Shown: positions 43,519 to 53,039, numbered from the stretch's first letter. The stretch: 53,913 nt of DNA from Methanoculleus sp. UBA374 (GCA_002508705.1 DAYL01000033.1:284665-338577); one strand, 5' to 3'. Translations and numbers: made by a program. Notes: generated from the sequence alone by a model not told the origin.

Positions 43519-43990
43519 AGCCCGGTTCCTGACCGACAGGATGCTCGGGACGCTCACCCGCTACCTGCGGTTCATGGGCTACGACACGATGAGCGCGAAC
43601 AGCCTTGCCCCGGGCAGCAACCGGGAGGACACGCTCCTCCTCGAGATCGCCGCCCGGGACGACCGGCTTCTCCTGACCCGGGACCGCGAACTCGCCCGGC
43701 GGGGCGGGGCGCAGGCGGTCTACATCGAATCTGAAGCGCTCATGGATCAGGTCCGGCAGGTGGCCGACCGCGGGCTCATCGAGCCCGAGATCCGGATGTG
43801 CCGCTGTTCGCTCTGCAACACGTCCCTCCGGCCGGCCACCGCGCGGGAGATCCGGGAGGCACGCTACGCCCCACGGTCGGCCCGGGGGAAGGGGTTCTCG
43901 TGGTGCCCGATCTGCCGGAAACTCTACTGGATGGGTTCGCACGGCGACCGCCTTGAGCAGCGTCTGAAGAAGATGCGCCCCCCCTCCTGA
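43499..43990 (+). CDS. Mut7-C RNase-domain protein
   Basis: A 163-residue member of the Mut7-C (DUF82) family. The N-terminal half with FLTDRMLGTLTRYLRFMGYD looks like a PIN-like nuclease domain with acidic residues, and the second half holds a zinc ribbon with CRCSLC and WCPIC pairs. Starting at ATG 43541 would drop the first strand and its Asp, so I use ATG 43499, which lies inside amrS; no Shine-Dalgarno is visible. Its location suggests co-expression with amrS. Function in archaea is not known. Confidence 0.88.
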   Translation: MSRRSGEARFLTDRMLGTLTRYLRFMGYDTMSANSLAPGSNREDTLLLEIAARDDRLLLTRDRELARRGGAQAVYIESEALMDQVRQVADRGLIEPEIRMCRCSLCNTSLRPATAREIREARYAPRSARGKGFSWCPICRKLYWMGSHGDRLEQRLKKMRPPS

Positions 43991-44065
43991 CCCCCGGCGT
44001 ATGCAGAAGGTGCCGGTGGGTTTTTCCACAAATTTGATACCGGCCCCGGGAGCGGGAAGTTGTCC

Positions 44066-45118
44066 TCACGGCAGCATGACGGCTGCAAGGTGCTCCATCA
44101 GGCGGAACGGGTCCGACGCAACGACGGGTGTCCCCGCGTAAAGTTCCATCCCCCCGATATCCGAGGTCCGGGAATACAGGTCTCCCCGGTCCACCACCCA
44201 TGCGACATAGTGACCCTTCCCTCCGAGCGGCGGCATATACACCGCCGCATTGTAACTCTGCACCCCTATGTTGTGGTAACACTCAAGTACTTTTGCGAGC
44301 GCAGGGGCGAGATCGCGCGGCGACTCCGCGAGGATCACAACTTCGTGCTCTTTTCTCGGGGTGAGGTGCGCCATGACCCGGGCGGCCCCGTAGACGAGCC
44401 CGAGACCGACGGCAGTGTGAACCGTAAAGAGGTCGTCGTAGTATTCGCTCCCGTATCGGCACCGGTACTCCTCCCTGATCCTCTCGATCCGTTCCAGAGC
44501 GGCATACGGACGGTGGGTGAGCAGGACCTGGGCATGGTTGTGCACGACGCTCGCCCCTGCACGCCATAGGAGGTTCCAGATGAGAAGGGGGTAGACCGCA
44601 CGGGGGTCTATCCTGTGCGCGTCCTGGCACCACCGGATGGCCACGCTGATCATATCGGCTATCTGCGGTTCTGCCGTGATGTAGGGATTGTTCTCTTTCG
44701 CGATGATGACGGCATGGAGGTAATCGTACTTGGCGATGTTGCTTGCTGTGATCCAGTGGTCGCCGTCGATCCTCCCGAACGTATCGGCGGGCGTCTCTTC
44801 GAGGGGGTTTGCGAACGGCCCCTCCCCGGCAAGCACCTGCAGGTCCCGTGTCTCTTCGGTGCGTGGCGTCAGGACCGGACGGCGTGCCCGGACCGAATTG
44901 AAGAGCGTGCTCTCGCCGGTCTGGTCGTTGGTCACCCTGACGATCTGCTGGGTCTCGATATCGCCGTACTTCTCCTGCACCCATGTTTTCATTGCGTCGG
45001 GGAAGACCAGGTGTCCCGGTTCGACGTACCAGGAGTAGATCCGGGAGACAAGCACTTCCATATCCGGCGCGAGTTCCTGTATGATGCCCGGTAATCTGGT
45101 AATATCAAGTTGAGCCAT
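44066..45118 (-). CDS. HIT-superfamily, GalT-like nucleotidyltransferase
   Basis: A 350-residue protein resembling galactose-1-phosphate uridylyltransferase. The active-site pattern H-x-H-x-Q appears as HNHAQ at 193-197 (VVHNHAQVLL), and regions such as CYHNIGVQSYNAAVYMPPLGG fit the domain pairing of the family. It may move a nucleotide onto a sugar phosphate or split a dinucleotide; whether it is a true GalT is open. ATG 45118 (MAQLDI) is the last sensible start; the upstream extension is not coding. It is divergent from the HEAT protein gene. Confidence 0.78.
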   Translation of the reverse strand: MAQLDITRLPGIIQELAPDMEVLVSRIYSWYVEPGHLVFPDAMKTWVQEKYGDIETQQIVRVTNDQTGESTLFNSVRARRPVLTPRTEETRDLQVLAGEGPFANPLEETPADTFGRIDGDHWITASNIAKYDYLHAVIIAKENNPYITAEPQIADMISVAIRWCQDAHRIDPRAVYPLLIWNLLWRAGASVVHNHAQVLLTHRPYAALERIERIREEYRCRYGSEYYDDLFTVHTAVGLGLVYGAARVMAHLTPRKEHEVVILAESPRDLAPALAKVLECYHNIGVQSYNAAVYMPPLGGKGHYVAWVVDRGDLYSRTSDIGGMELYAGTPVVASDPFRLMEHLAAVMLP

Positions 45119-45265
45119 AGAAATCCGGTATGCCGATCCTGTACCGATAAATATTCGCATCGGCCGGAGCAGGCTGGAAAAGAACCGGGAGCAGGCCGGG
45201 TGGGTGTCAGGCGCAGCCATGGGGTATCTCGGGGACGGAATGGAAGGTTTATTGGCCGCAAATAG

Positions 45266-45277
45266 AAAATATATTTG
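45266..45277 (+). promoter_or_regulatory. TATA box of the HEAT-repeat gene
   Basis: AAAATATATTTG lies about 60 bases before the HEAT protein start, giving a leader of roughly 40 bases with a GGTAATGGG region just before the ATG. Confidence 0.45.
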
Positions 45278-45336
45278 AATTTGCCGCGTTGTGGCTGAAC
45301 AGAGGGCTACGGTACGCAGGCTATGGGTAATGGGAC

Positions 45337-48300
45337 ATGGCTTTATTTGATAAATTTCTGACGCATATCGAGCGGTTACGGTCGGAGAAGGATTGTCCCG
45401 ACCTGATCGGGGCACTGGATAGCGAAGATCCCGATTACCGTGCCGCTGCGGCGCAGGCTCTCTGTAAGTCCGGCGCCTCCGCCGTCCCCGATCTCCTTGA
45501 CGCGCTGGAGAATGCCGGTCCTGCATCACGGGCGCGGATGGCAGAGGCCCTCGCATCGACCGGCGCTTCTTCCGCCCCGCTGCTCCTCGCCCTGATTACC
45601 CGGGCAAGCCCCGCCCTGCGGGTATCCATCGGCCGTGCAATCGCAGGAACGCCGTGCGACTCAATGTTTGAGGTCCTCCTGCCCGCACTGCACCATGAGC
45701 AGCCGGCCATGCGGTGCGCCGCGGTGTTCGTCCTTCGCGGGATGGGCAGGAAGGCAATCCCGCACCTCGCGGCGGCGCTCCGTGACAAAGACCGTTCGGT
45801 CCGGAAGGAGGCGGCAGGTGCGCTCGCCGCACTGCGGTGGACGCCCGACAATCCACTTGAAAAGGTGCAGTTCTACTTCCTCCTGGAAGATTGGGCGGAG
45901 CTTGCAAAACTTCAGGGAGCGGCCGTCCCGACCCTCCTCAAGGCCCTCGGCAGCAAGGAGACCCGAATACGGTGCGAGTCCGCACGGACGCTCGGGAAGA
46001 TCCGTGATCCCCGGGCTATTCCGGGACTGATTGCGGCGGTGGAGGACCCGGAGATGGACGTCCGCATACGCGCCGTTGAGGCGCTCGGGGAGATAGGCGA
46101 CGACCGGGCGAAACCCCCGCTGGTTGAAGCCCTCCACGATCCCCATCATCAGGTGAGGATGGAGGCGGCCTGGGCGCTCGACCGGCTGGACTGGATTCCG
46201 CAAAGCGACATCGAGAGGGCGGATTACCTGATTGCAAGAGAGCAATGGAACGAACTTGTCCGGATGGGGAGACCGGCTATCCCGCCGCTCATCCAGGCTC
46301 TGGAGGTCGAGTATTCGGGTGTCCGCACCGGTGCGAGCGAAGCGTTGCGACACCTGGGACAGCCGGCATTCGACGCCCTGAACGCGGCAATGCGGGCGAA
46401 AAGCCCTCGACTTCGTGAAGAAGCCCGGAGTGCGCTGGAGTACATCCGGTTGCGCCAGGAGGAAAATTCCCGGATGCGGCCGATCCCGGAAGACCCGTCT
46501 GAATACGACAGGGAACTGGAAGAGGCGCTTGCCGCCCGGAAACGGATTGAGGAGCAGTTGGGTCCGATGGCCCGGGCGCACAACCGGCCGCCCCGCAATA
46601 GACCCAGACCGCCGGTACAGGAAGAAGCGGTGCAACCCGTTGCCGATGAGAAGGCCGCCGGACCGGAACCCGCCGCCCGGCAGCCCGTCGATGCCGTCGA
46701 CCTTGATACACTCCTGGAGGAGAGCCGGAGGGCCGAGGAGACGTGGACCGGAGTGAAGGCCAGGATTCGCCAGCGAAAACGGGTTTCTCTCGATGAGATC
46801 GTTCCGGCCGGCGATGAGGAGCAGGCGGCCGAAGAAGAGGAGGATGCCGGGAATGATGCTCCTGCCCCCGAAGCATCGGACGCGGCGGTTATGCCCGACC
46901 CGGTTCTTCCCGCCGCACCATCGAAGGACGCCCTCGACCCGGTTCCGGAGAGAGCGGCGCTCGAGCGGTACCTCAACGCCCTACAGAGCGATGATGAGGA
47001 GATCCGGGCGACGGCTGTTGCGGCGTTGCGCAGTTTCGGGAAGCCGGCGGTTGCGTTTCTGATCCTGGCACTCGCCGACCCGCATCCCGGCGTTCGGATC
47101 GCCGCCGCGGAAGGGCTTGGCGAGCTCGGCGATGAAGACGGCGTCGATCCGCTGGTCCGACTCACCGGTGACCCCGAGCGGGACGTCCGCATTGCCGCTG
47201 CCGGCGCACTCGGAGGGATCGGGGATTTACGTGCAGTCGGCCCGCTGATTCGTCTGTTTAGCGACGGATACCCCCTGGTCCGGGCCGCTGCTGCTGCAGC
47301 TGTTGCGGCGTTCGGCCGGGATGCACTTGAGCCGCTCGCGGCGGCTCTCTCCGATCCGTTGCCGACGGTCCGGCTGACGGCGGCGAGAGCCCTCGGGACC
47401 GTCGGAGACCCCCGGGCGATACCGCTCCTTATCGGACACCTGGATGATCCTGCCCGTGAGGTCGGCGTGGTTGCGGCCCGGACCCTCGGGGGGTTCGGGC
47501 GCCCTGCCGTCGAACCGCTCTCACTGGTGTTGAGGGAGGGAGGACGGGAGAGACGCCTTGCGGCGGTCGATGCGCTGGCAGGGATCGACTCCGTTCAGGC
47601 AAAAGAGGCGTTACAGTACGCCCTGGGCGATGAGGATAATGAGGTCCGGAGTAAAGCCGCCGCTGTGCTTCTGAGGCGGCGGCGCGCGGCGGACGTCCGG
47701 CCGGACATCCCCGGCGACCCGTCCTGGCAGGAGGTTAAACCGCTCATTATTGCGCTCAAGAGCAAGTCTCAGGAAGTGCAGGTCTCTGCCGCCACCCGGC
47801 TTATCGGGATGGGGCGCCCTGCCGCCGAGGGGCTCATCCTGGCGCTCAAGGACGAGGACCCGGAGTTACGGGCCGCAGCCGCCGGGGTCCTCGGCGAGAT
47901 GCGGGAGGCGGCGGGCGAGCCGCTCATGAATGCCTTAAACGACACGGACCGGTTCGTCAGGCTCGTTGCTGCCCAGAATCTCGGTAATATCGGAGATAAA
48001 CAGGCCACCGAAGTCCTGATCGCCTCCCTGCAACGGGAACCCGACCCTGCCGTCCGGGCGGCCGTGGCGGAGGCGCTGGGCTATCTGGGAAGCAGGCAGG
48101 CGATAGAGCCGCTGGCCCTGGCACTGCGGGACAGGGACGAGTTTGTCAAGGTTGCCGCTGCCCGGTCGCTCGGTTACATCGGGGACAACCATGCCATTGA
48201 GCCGCTTGTCCAGGCGCTCAGCGACGTGGACGACCGGGTCCGGTATGCCGCTCTCGAGGCCCTGAAGGACCCCGGCGGTGGGGTGCAGGGCCGCCTGGTC

Positions 48301-48732
48301 AGGGCGCTCCGGTCCGGGGACGGAAAGTTTCGTGCCGGGGTTGCCGAAGCACTGGACGCAGGCGGCTGGAAGCCGGAGACCGGCGAAGAAAAGGCGCTTT
48401 ACCTCATGGCCCTGGACCGGTGGGCCGAGGTGGAACGGGTCGGCCCCGATGCGCTGCCGGTACTTGCCGGGGCGCTCTCCGACCCGTCGATAGAGGTGCG
48501 GGCAGGCGCCGTCAGGGTTATTGCCCGGATCGGGGGGGAAGGCGCCGTCGCCCCCCTCATTCTGGCGCTCCGGGACGATACCCCCGTGGTCAGGATGTGG
48601 GCAGAACGGGGCCTGATTGATATCGGCGATGCAGCGGCCCCCGCACTCCTCCTCGCGGTCCGCGAGGCGCAGCCGGAGGCGCGCGCGGGGTTGCAGCGGG
48701 TCCTCGATGCAATTCGCGCGAAAGGACCGTAA
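45337..48732 (+). CDS. Giant HEAT/PBS-repeat protein
   Basis: A 1131-residue soluble protein made almost wholly of HEAT (PBS-lyase-like) repeats of about 31 residues, with units such as VRIAAAEGLGELGDEDGV. Residues about 385-540 interrupt the repeats with a low-complexity, Pro/Glu/Ala-rich linker (for example EEQAAEEEEDAGNDAPAP). Three longer variant units recur at about 167, 286 and 1011, each with W-x-P, then an E-K/R-x2-x-Y segment and W-x-E-L/V. There are no catalytic residues. It is probably a scaffold for protein-protein interaction; partners are unknown. Confidence 0.85.
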   Translation: MALFDKFLTHIERLRSEKDCPDLIGALDSEDPDYRAAAAQALCKSGASAVPDLLDALENAGPASRARMAEALASTGASSAPLLLALITRASPALRVSIGRAIAGTPCDSMFEVLLPALHHEQPAMRCAAVFVLRGMGRKAIPHLAAALRDKDRSVRKEAAGALAALRWTPDNPLEKVQFYFLLEDWAELAKLQGAAVPTLLKALGSKETRIRCESARTLGKIRDPRAIPGLIAAVEDPEMDVRIRAVEALGEIGDDRAKPPLVEALHDPHHQVRMEAAWALDRLDWIPQSDIERADYLIAREQWNELVRMGRPAIPPLIQALEVEYSGVRTGASEALRHLGQPAFDALNAAMRAKSPRLREEARSALEYIRLRQEENSRMRPIPEDPSEYDRELEEALAARKRIEEQLGPMARAHNRPPRNRPRPPVQEEAVQPVADEKAAGPEPAARQPVDAVDLDTLLEESRRAEETWTGVKARIRQRKRVSLDEIVPAGDEEQAAEEEEDAGNDAPAPEASDAAVMPDPVLPAAPSKDALDPVPERAALERYLNALQSDDEEIRATAVAALRSFGKPAVAFLILALADPHPGVRIAAAEGLGELGDEDGVDPLVRLTGDPERDVRIAAAGALGGIGDLRAVGPLIRLFSDGYPLVRAAAAAAVAAFGRDALEPLAAALSDPLPTVRLTAARALGTVGDPRAIPLLIGHLDDPAREVGVVAARTLGGFGRPAVEPLSLVLREGGRERRLAAVDALAGIDSVQAKEALQYALGDEDNEVRSKAAAVLLRRRRAADVRPDIPGDPSWQEVKPLIIALKSKSQEVQVSAATRLIGMGRPAAEGLILALKDEDPELRAAAAGVLGEMREAAGEPLMNALNDTDRFVRLVAAQNLGNIGDKQATEVLIASLQREPDPAVRAAVAEALGYLGSRQAIEPLALALRDRDEFVKVAAARSLGYIGDNHAIEPLVQALSDVDDRVRYAALEALKDPGGGVQGRLVRALRSGDGKFRAGVAEALDAGGWKPETGEEKALYLMALDRWAEVERVGPDALPVLAGALSDPSIEVRAGAVRVIARIGGEGAVAPLILALRDDTPVVRMWAERGLIDIGDAAAPALLLAVREAQPEARAGLQRVLDAIRAKGP

Positions 48733-48741
48733 GAAGAGTCC

Positions 48742-49410
48742 CTAGGACATCCGCCCGGCTGCCTTCCAGTAGTCGTACTCATGGTGCCAGCGATCCTTGT
48801 TCGCCGTGATCAGGGCTCGCATACGCTCGAGCATCATGGCGTGGAGTCTCTCCTGCTCCGGGTAGGTCTCCTTATTCGCAATGGCTTCGGCAAGTCTCCT
48901 GCCGAGTTCGTAGGCCCTCCCTTCCGCAGGCACGATCGTCTCCGGGTCTCCCCCGAGGACCACACCGACACCTCCCACAGTGTTCGCGCCCAGGGTCTGG
49001 AGAACGCCGTTGAGGTACGACACGACCTCATCCGCTCCGGACCCGCCTGCCGTGGCGACGGAGCACCCGTACTTCCCGATGAACATCTGGCAGTGGATGG
49101 CATCGGCCATCCGGTCGAAGAGGGTCTTTGTCTGGGCGGTGACGGAGTTGATGTAGTTGGGCGAGCCGAGAACGATGCCGTCGCTTTCGAGCATCGTCTG
49201 GTAGAGCCCGGAAAAATCGTCGTCCTTGATGCATTCCCCTCGTTCGCAGCAGACCAGGCACCCGTTGCAGTACTCGATCTGGAGTTTGCAGACATCAACG
49301 ATCTCAACATCGGCTCCGGCGCTCGCGGCTCCGTCGGCGACCGCCCGGACCAGCCGGAGCGTCTGGCTCCGCAAGCCGCGGGGACTTCCGTTGATAGCAA
49401 CTATTTTCAT
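48742..49410 (-). CDS. Iron-sulfur flavoprotein (Isf-like)
   Basis: A 222-residue flavodoxin-fold reductase of the Isf type. It begins with the FMN phosphate loop INGSPRGLRSQT (7-18), followed by the compact cluster motif with C48, C51, C54, C55 and C60 (YCNGCLVCCERGEC), which fits the CX2CX2CX4-7C pattern, and then LGSPNYINSVTAQTK and the TAGGSG segment. In methanogens Isf proteins pass electrons from ferredoxin and help remove oxygen and peroxide. It is convergent with the HEAT gene, 9 bases apart, and transcribed in the same direction as the lipoprotein behind it. Confidence 0.93.
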   Translation of the reverse strand: MKIVAINGSPRGLRSQTLRLVRAVADGAASAGADVEIVDVCKLQIEYCNGCLVCCERGECIKDDDFSGLYQTMLESDGIVLGSPNYINSVTAQTKTLFDRMADAIHCQMFIGKYGCSVATAGGSGADEVVSYLNGVLQTLGANTVGGVGVVLGGDPETIVPAEGRAYELGRRLAEAIANKETYPEQERLHAMMLERMRALITANKDRWHHEYDYWKAAGRMS

Positions 49411-49464
49411 CTTTTCTCCTCATTCCGAATGTTTGATGGGGTTGTTTCGATCCTATCATGTGTA

Positions 49465-49932
49465 TTACGGGATGTCATGTGCGACAGTGATCTCGGCGTG
49501 GTACTGCCGGTCGCAGTCGCCGGGGAGCGGCTCAACGGTGAAGATCTTCTTCTCGCCCGCCTGGAACCGGGGGGCGAAGCGGGTCTCCGTCGACCGGATC
49601 ATGCCGTTTTCGTCGTCAATGAGCATGAACCGGATGACGACGTTTCTTCCGGGAGCATCGCCGGTGTTGGTCACCGTTCCCGTCGCAACCCAGTAACAGG
49701 ACGTGTCGGTACGGAAATGCTTCTCCAGCGCGGTGATGGCGGCTGAGAACGACGGCTCTGGCCCGGCAGGCGAGTAGGTGGCATGAGCGGTCGGTGTTCC
49801 CTCCGGCGTCGGGGTGGGCGCTTCGGGTCCCGGGGGTGCCTCCGTACAACCTGCCACGGCAGCAGTGCCGGCAAGAGAGGCGAAGAGCAGAAGGCTCACG
49901 AGGATCTTTTTCGCAACGGACGTATCCTGCAT
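49465..49932 (-). CDS. Small lipoprotein, function unknown
   Basis: A 155-residue lipoprotein. The lipobox is AAVAGC, after which comes a Pro/Thr/Glu-rich linker (APTPTPEGTPT) and a compact beta-rich domain with two Cys (TSCYWVATGTVTNTGDA, PGDCDRQY) that could form a disulfide outside the cell. The TVTNTGD pattern resembles CARDB/Ig-like domains. A TATATA box at 49955-49960 would put the transcript start at the ATG, so the mRNA is likely leaderless. It faces msrB divergently. Confidence 0.78.
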   Translation of the reverse strand: MQDTSVAKKILVSLLLFASLAGTAAVAGCTEAPPGPEAPTPTPEGTPTAHATYSPAGPEPSFSAAITALEKHFRTDTSCYWVATGTVTNTGDAPGRNVVIRFMLIDDENGMIRSTETRFAPRFQAGEKKIFTVEPLPGDCDRQYHAEITVAHDIP

Positions 49933-49954
49933 GCTGATTCATCGTCCCGGAGGC

Positions 49955-50030
49955 TATATAACGGATATGGAAATGTATCCGGGACCCCCGACCCGCCCAC
50001 CCGGACAGGGACTGGGGAAACGATTTATAG
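49955..50030. promoter_or_regulatory. Divergent TATA boxes, lipoprotein / msrB
   Basis: TATATA at 49955-49960 serves the minus-strand lipoprotein, and ATTTATAG at 50023-50030 serves msrB, whose transcript would start near 50053, about 20 bases before its ATG and over its GGAGG. Confidence 0.5.
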
Positions 50031-50072
50031 GCATTAAGAATAAGTGGCCGGCTGGAACCTGGAGGAGTGCTG

Positions 50073-50558
50073 ATGAGCGAGAACGCCGCAAAAACCCTCG
50101 GGACGGTGAAGGTCTGCAACGCCGTGACCGGCAAGGTGGAAGAGGTCGAGAGAGTCGTCAAATCGGACGAGGAGTGGCGGCGCCAGCTGACGCCGGAGCA
50201 GTTCTCTGTCGCCCGGAAGGAGGGCACGGAGCCGGCGTTCACCGGGGAGTACTGGAACTCTACAGAGGACGGGCTGTACGTCTGCGTCTGCTGCGGCAAC
50301 CACCTCTTCTCCTCAACGACAAAGTTCGAATCGGGCACAGGCTGGCCGAGTTTCTGGAAACCAGTATCGGACCTGAACATAAAGACAGAGCCCGACACCC
50401 GGTTCTCCATGGTCCGGACCGGGGTGCTCTGCAGCCGATGCGACGCCCACCTCGGGCATGTCTTTGACGACGGGCCGCCCCCGACCTCTATGCGCTACTG
50501 CATGAATTCGGCATCGCTCCGGTTCGTGCGGCGGGAGGCCCTCTCACGGCAGGGGTGA
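50073..50558 (+). CDS. msrB: Peptide methionine-(R)-S-oxide reductase
   Basis: A 161-residue MsrB. Its catalytic Cys is C143 in RYCMNSASLRF, the zinc Cys pairs are C71/C74 (YVCVCCGNHLF) and C120/C123 (LCSRCDAHLGHV), and KFESGTGWPSFW is typical. It repairs oxidised methionine in proteins and fits, with catalase and the iron-sulfur flavoprotein, the oxidative-stress theme of this part of the window. The start is ATG 50073, preceded by GGAGG about seven bases upstream; the in-frame ATG at 50067 is also possible. Confidence 0.95.
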   Translation: MSENAAKTLGTVKVCNAVTGKVEEVERVVKSDEEWRRQLTPEQFSVARKEGTEPAFTGEYWNSTEDGLYVCVCCGNHLFSSTTKFESGTGWPSFWKPVSDLNIKTEPDTRFSMVRTGVLCSRCDAHLGHVFDDGPPPTSMRYCMNSASLRFVRREALSRQG

Positions 50559-50576
50559 GAAGCCTGCCGTGAGGGG

Positions 50577-51632
50577 TCATGGCGTCCCGCCGAGGCGCCA
50601 GACCGGGCTGTCTTTACCGATCTTCGCCTGGAGGTAGGCGCGGGCCGGGTCCAGGTCCTCCGGGACCTCGAAGAAGAGGTATCCCGTCACGGTCTCGCCC
50701 CGATCGAGAGCGACCCTGGAGTATGACCCCCCCTGGTTGGTCGGGCCGGGCGATGCAAGCGGACGATAGGTCTCGGCGGCGTAGTGAAGGGTAAAAGCGC
50801 TCTCCGGCGGCGTCTGGAAGCGGGTGTTGGTGCCGTCTCCCCGATGACCGAGGTGCGTCGCCTTGACAGCGACCATGAGGTAGACCTTTCCCGGCTCCGC
50901 AGCGTACTGCACCGGTTTCGTACCGGAGGTCTGGAACGCGTGCGACCAGGTTATCGGGCCGGCGATCAACGAGGCGGAGTTCTCCCGGCGGGCATCGTCG
51001 TAGCAGAACCGTTCACCGGGCTGGAGAGCGTCGGGAAACGCGGGAACGGGCTCCTCATCGAGGCTCATCGGGCCAGCGGCCGGGTTGTCTTCAGGGGAAC
51101 GGCTGCAGTCCTGCAGGGCGTCGGAGAGGCGTTCGGTCCCGATAGCCAGGCGGTTCAGCGCATCGCCAGTCACGCTCCGGTTCACGGGGATGCCCCCGCA
51201 AAGCAGGGTGCCTGCTGCGGCGAACTCGTCGAGCGCAGCGATAAATTGTGAGCGCACAGGCTCGTTTTCGGGGGAGATCTCGAGATCGGCGGCCGCGGTG
51301 GAGAGGTTCTCCACGAGAGAAGAGAGTTCGCCCGCCCGGTCCCGGAGCGCCGCGTCGTCTCGTACATGTATGGCATGTATCTGCTCCACCGAGAGTCCCA
51401 GGAGCGGGATACCGGCCCTGGCTATAAGCGACTCCAGCCTCTCGTCGTCGCTCACCGGTTCGGCGAGGAGGTCCGCAACGTTCTCCGACCCCGCTTCGAA
51501 ACCGGAGCCGTTCTCGGGAGCGCCGCTTTCCTCCGTCGATGAAGAAGGAGGGACCGCCGCGCATACCGCCGGGAAGAGAATCAGGGCGGCCATCATCGTC
51601 CCGATACAGCCGGCTATGATCAGTGCCGTCAT
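50577..51632 (-). CDS. Secreted protein, paralogue of the next gene
   Basis: A 351-residue exported protein. It starts with a hydrophobic helix (about 3-26), then a Ser/Glu-rich linker, a helical middle of about 180 residues, and a beta-rich C-terminal domain (VYLMVAVKATHLGHRGD, SAFTLHYAAETYRPL, VTGYLFFEVPED) resembling DUF4352-type telomere/immunity-like domains of secreted proteins. It is clearly paralogous to the gene at 51722-52912: VKAT-LGHRG, FTLHY and VWxLG are shared in the same order. Start ATG 51632 is chosen by the signal helix; no Shine-Dalgarno is visible. Function is unknown. Confidence 0.75.
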   Translation of the reverse strand: MTALIIAGCIGTMMAALILFPAVCAAVPPSSSTEESGAPENGSGFEAGSENVADLLAEPVSDDERLESLIARAGIPLLGLSVEQIHAIHVRDDAALRDRAGELSSLVENLSTAAADLEISPENEPVRSQFIAALDEFAAAGTLLCGGIPVNRSVTGDALNRLAIGTERLSDALQDCSRSPEDNPAAGPMSLDEEPVPAFPDALQPGERFCYDDARRENSASLIAGPITWSHAFQTSGTKPVQYAAEPGKVYLMVAVKATHLGHRGDGTNTRFQTPPESAFTLHYAAETYRPLASPGPTNQGGSYSRVALDRGETVTGYLFFEVPEDLDPARAYLQAKIGKDSPVWRLGGTP

Positions 51633-51721
51633 ACGGGGGTATCTCAGCGTCACAAGGAGGATATCGTGCCCGGAAAAGATATGGATTGCGATTACGGCGC
51701 CTCCGCGTCGGGGGAGCCGGT

Positions 51722-52912
51722 TCAGGGAGCCGATCCCAGCGTCCTTCCAAGCGCCCAGACGGGCGACGCGTCGCCGCCGAGGTCCACGCGGACAGAGCAT
51801 TCGTCGAGCGGGAGCGCCGCCGGCACGTCGAAGACGATATATCCTGCCTTTTTCTCGTACCGGTTCAGCGTTGCCGCGGCGTAGGGTTCACCGAGAGACG
51901 TCCTGTCTGAGAGTTTTACCGGGGCGTAGGTCGTGTTGCGGTAATGGAGGGTGAAAGCCTGGAGGTCCGGCGTCCGCACGGTGTATACCCTGTTCTCTCC
52001 TCTATGGCCCAGGTTCGTGGCTTTCACCTCGACGAGCAGGAACATCCTTCCGGGCTCCGCCACGACCGCTTCTCCGCTCCCGTCGAGAAGGTGGTACATA
52101 CCGGTGCCCACCGTCGATTCCAGCATCAGGGAGATGTCGTTTGCGCGAGACCGGTCTTCGTAGATATACCGTTGCAGGAGCGCCAGTTCTTTGCCGGGAG
52201 CGGCCGGCCGGGGCAGGGAGAGGTTGACCGCCGCAATCTCCCCCGGCGCCTCCAGCACGGGGTACTGCAGGCATCCGAATGCCTCCCGGAGACGGTTCGA
52301 CCCCTGCCGGTTTGCTTCGAGGGCGGTATCCACCATTGTCCTGTTGAGGGGAGCATCTCCCTGCAGAGCCTCTCCGGCCGCTACGTACGAGCCGAGGGCA
52401 AGGGCGAACGAGTCGTTCAGGCCGCTCCGGTCGTCGGAAATACGAAGCGCCGAAGACTCCTTGAGAAGGTCCGCCGCGAACGTCCGGAGCGCCGCGGCAC
52501 TCTCCTTTGCCGGTTTCTCATCCCAGGCCTGGAGGGCGTAGACGTTCTGCACCGAGAGGAGCATGAGCGATATGCTGTTCTCTTCCACCAGTCGGGCGAG
52601 TTCGTCGTCGTCGTACTCAGGGACAGGTGCCGGGGTGTTTTCGGTCTCGTTTTCGGTCTTGTTCTCGTCCGGGACCGCCGGTTCATCCGCTGTCCCCGGC
52701 ACGGACCCGGGAGTGAGGTTCAGGGGGTGGCTGCTGGAAACCCGCTCCTCAATCCCGGCGAGGACGGCGGAGAGGTCCCGGACATCGGATGGCTGCCCGG
52801 AACCGGCCGAGACCGGGTCGGCGGCGTCGGGAGGCACCGGGGAGGGGGCAAAGAGGACGCCCGTAAAGACCACGAGGGCCAGTATCATTGCAACGGCATC
52901 TGAGGAGTCCAC
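51722..52912 (-). CDS. Secreted protein with DUF4352-like domain
   Basis: A protein of about 396 residues, paralogue of the preceding gene. A hydrophobic helix (AVAMILALVVFTGVLF) follows the start, then a linker rich in Glu and Asn (DENKTENETENTP), helical middle and a C-terminal beta domain with FLLVEVKATNLGHRGEN, AFTLHYRNTTYAPV and SPVWALGRTLG. The exact start is unsure: ATG 52888, GTG 52912, GTG 52966 and ATG 53002 are in frame, and a TATA-like ATTATACCC near 52922 favours one of the shorter ones. It is separated from the paralogue by 89 bases. Confidence 0.75.
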   Translation of the reverse strand: MDSSDAVAMILALVVFTGVLFAPSPVPPDAADPVSAGSGQPSDVRDLSAVLAGIEERVSSSHPLNLTPGSVPGTADEPAVPDENKTENETENTPAPVPEYDDDELARLVEENSISLMLLSVQNVYALQAWDEKPAKESAAALRTFAADLLKESSALRISDDRSGLNDSFALALGSYVAAGEALQGDAPLNRTMVDTALEANRQGSNRLREAFGCLQYPVLEAPGEIAAVNLSLPRPAAPGKELALLQRYIYEDRSRANDISLMLESTVGTGMYHLLDGSGEAVVAEPGRMFLLVEVKATNLGHRGENRVYTVRTPDLQAFTLHYRNTTYAPVKLSDRTSLGEPYAAATLNRYEKKAGYIVFDVPAALPLDECSVRVDLGGDASPVWALGRTLGSAP

Positions 52913-53039
52913 GAGGGTATAATCTTCTTTTCGTAACGCAAAAACCTTCCCTGAAGCCTGGTGCACCGAACGGGTCCCGGATGGACGCCGCGCGAGCGGC
53001 ACGAAAGATTATCTTTCGACGGCACCGACCTCTGGACCT

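Noticed and set aside
51666..51884. Plus-strand frame with AAGGAGGATATCGTG
   Set aside because: The Shine-Dalgarno is good, but the frame is antisense to the paralogue gene end and its composition is a shadow; taken as coincidence.
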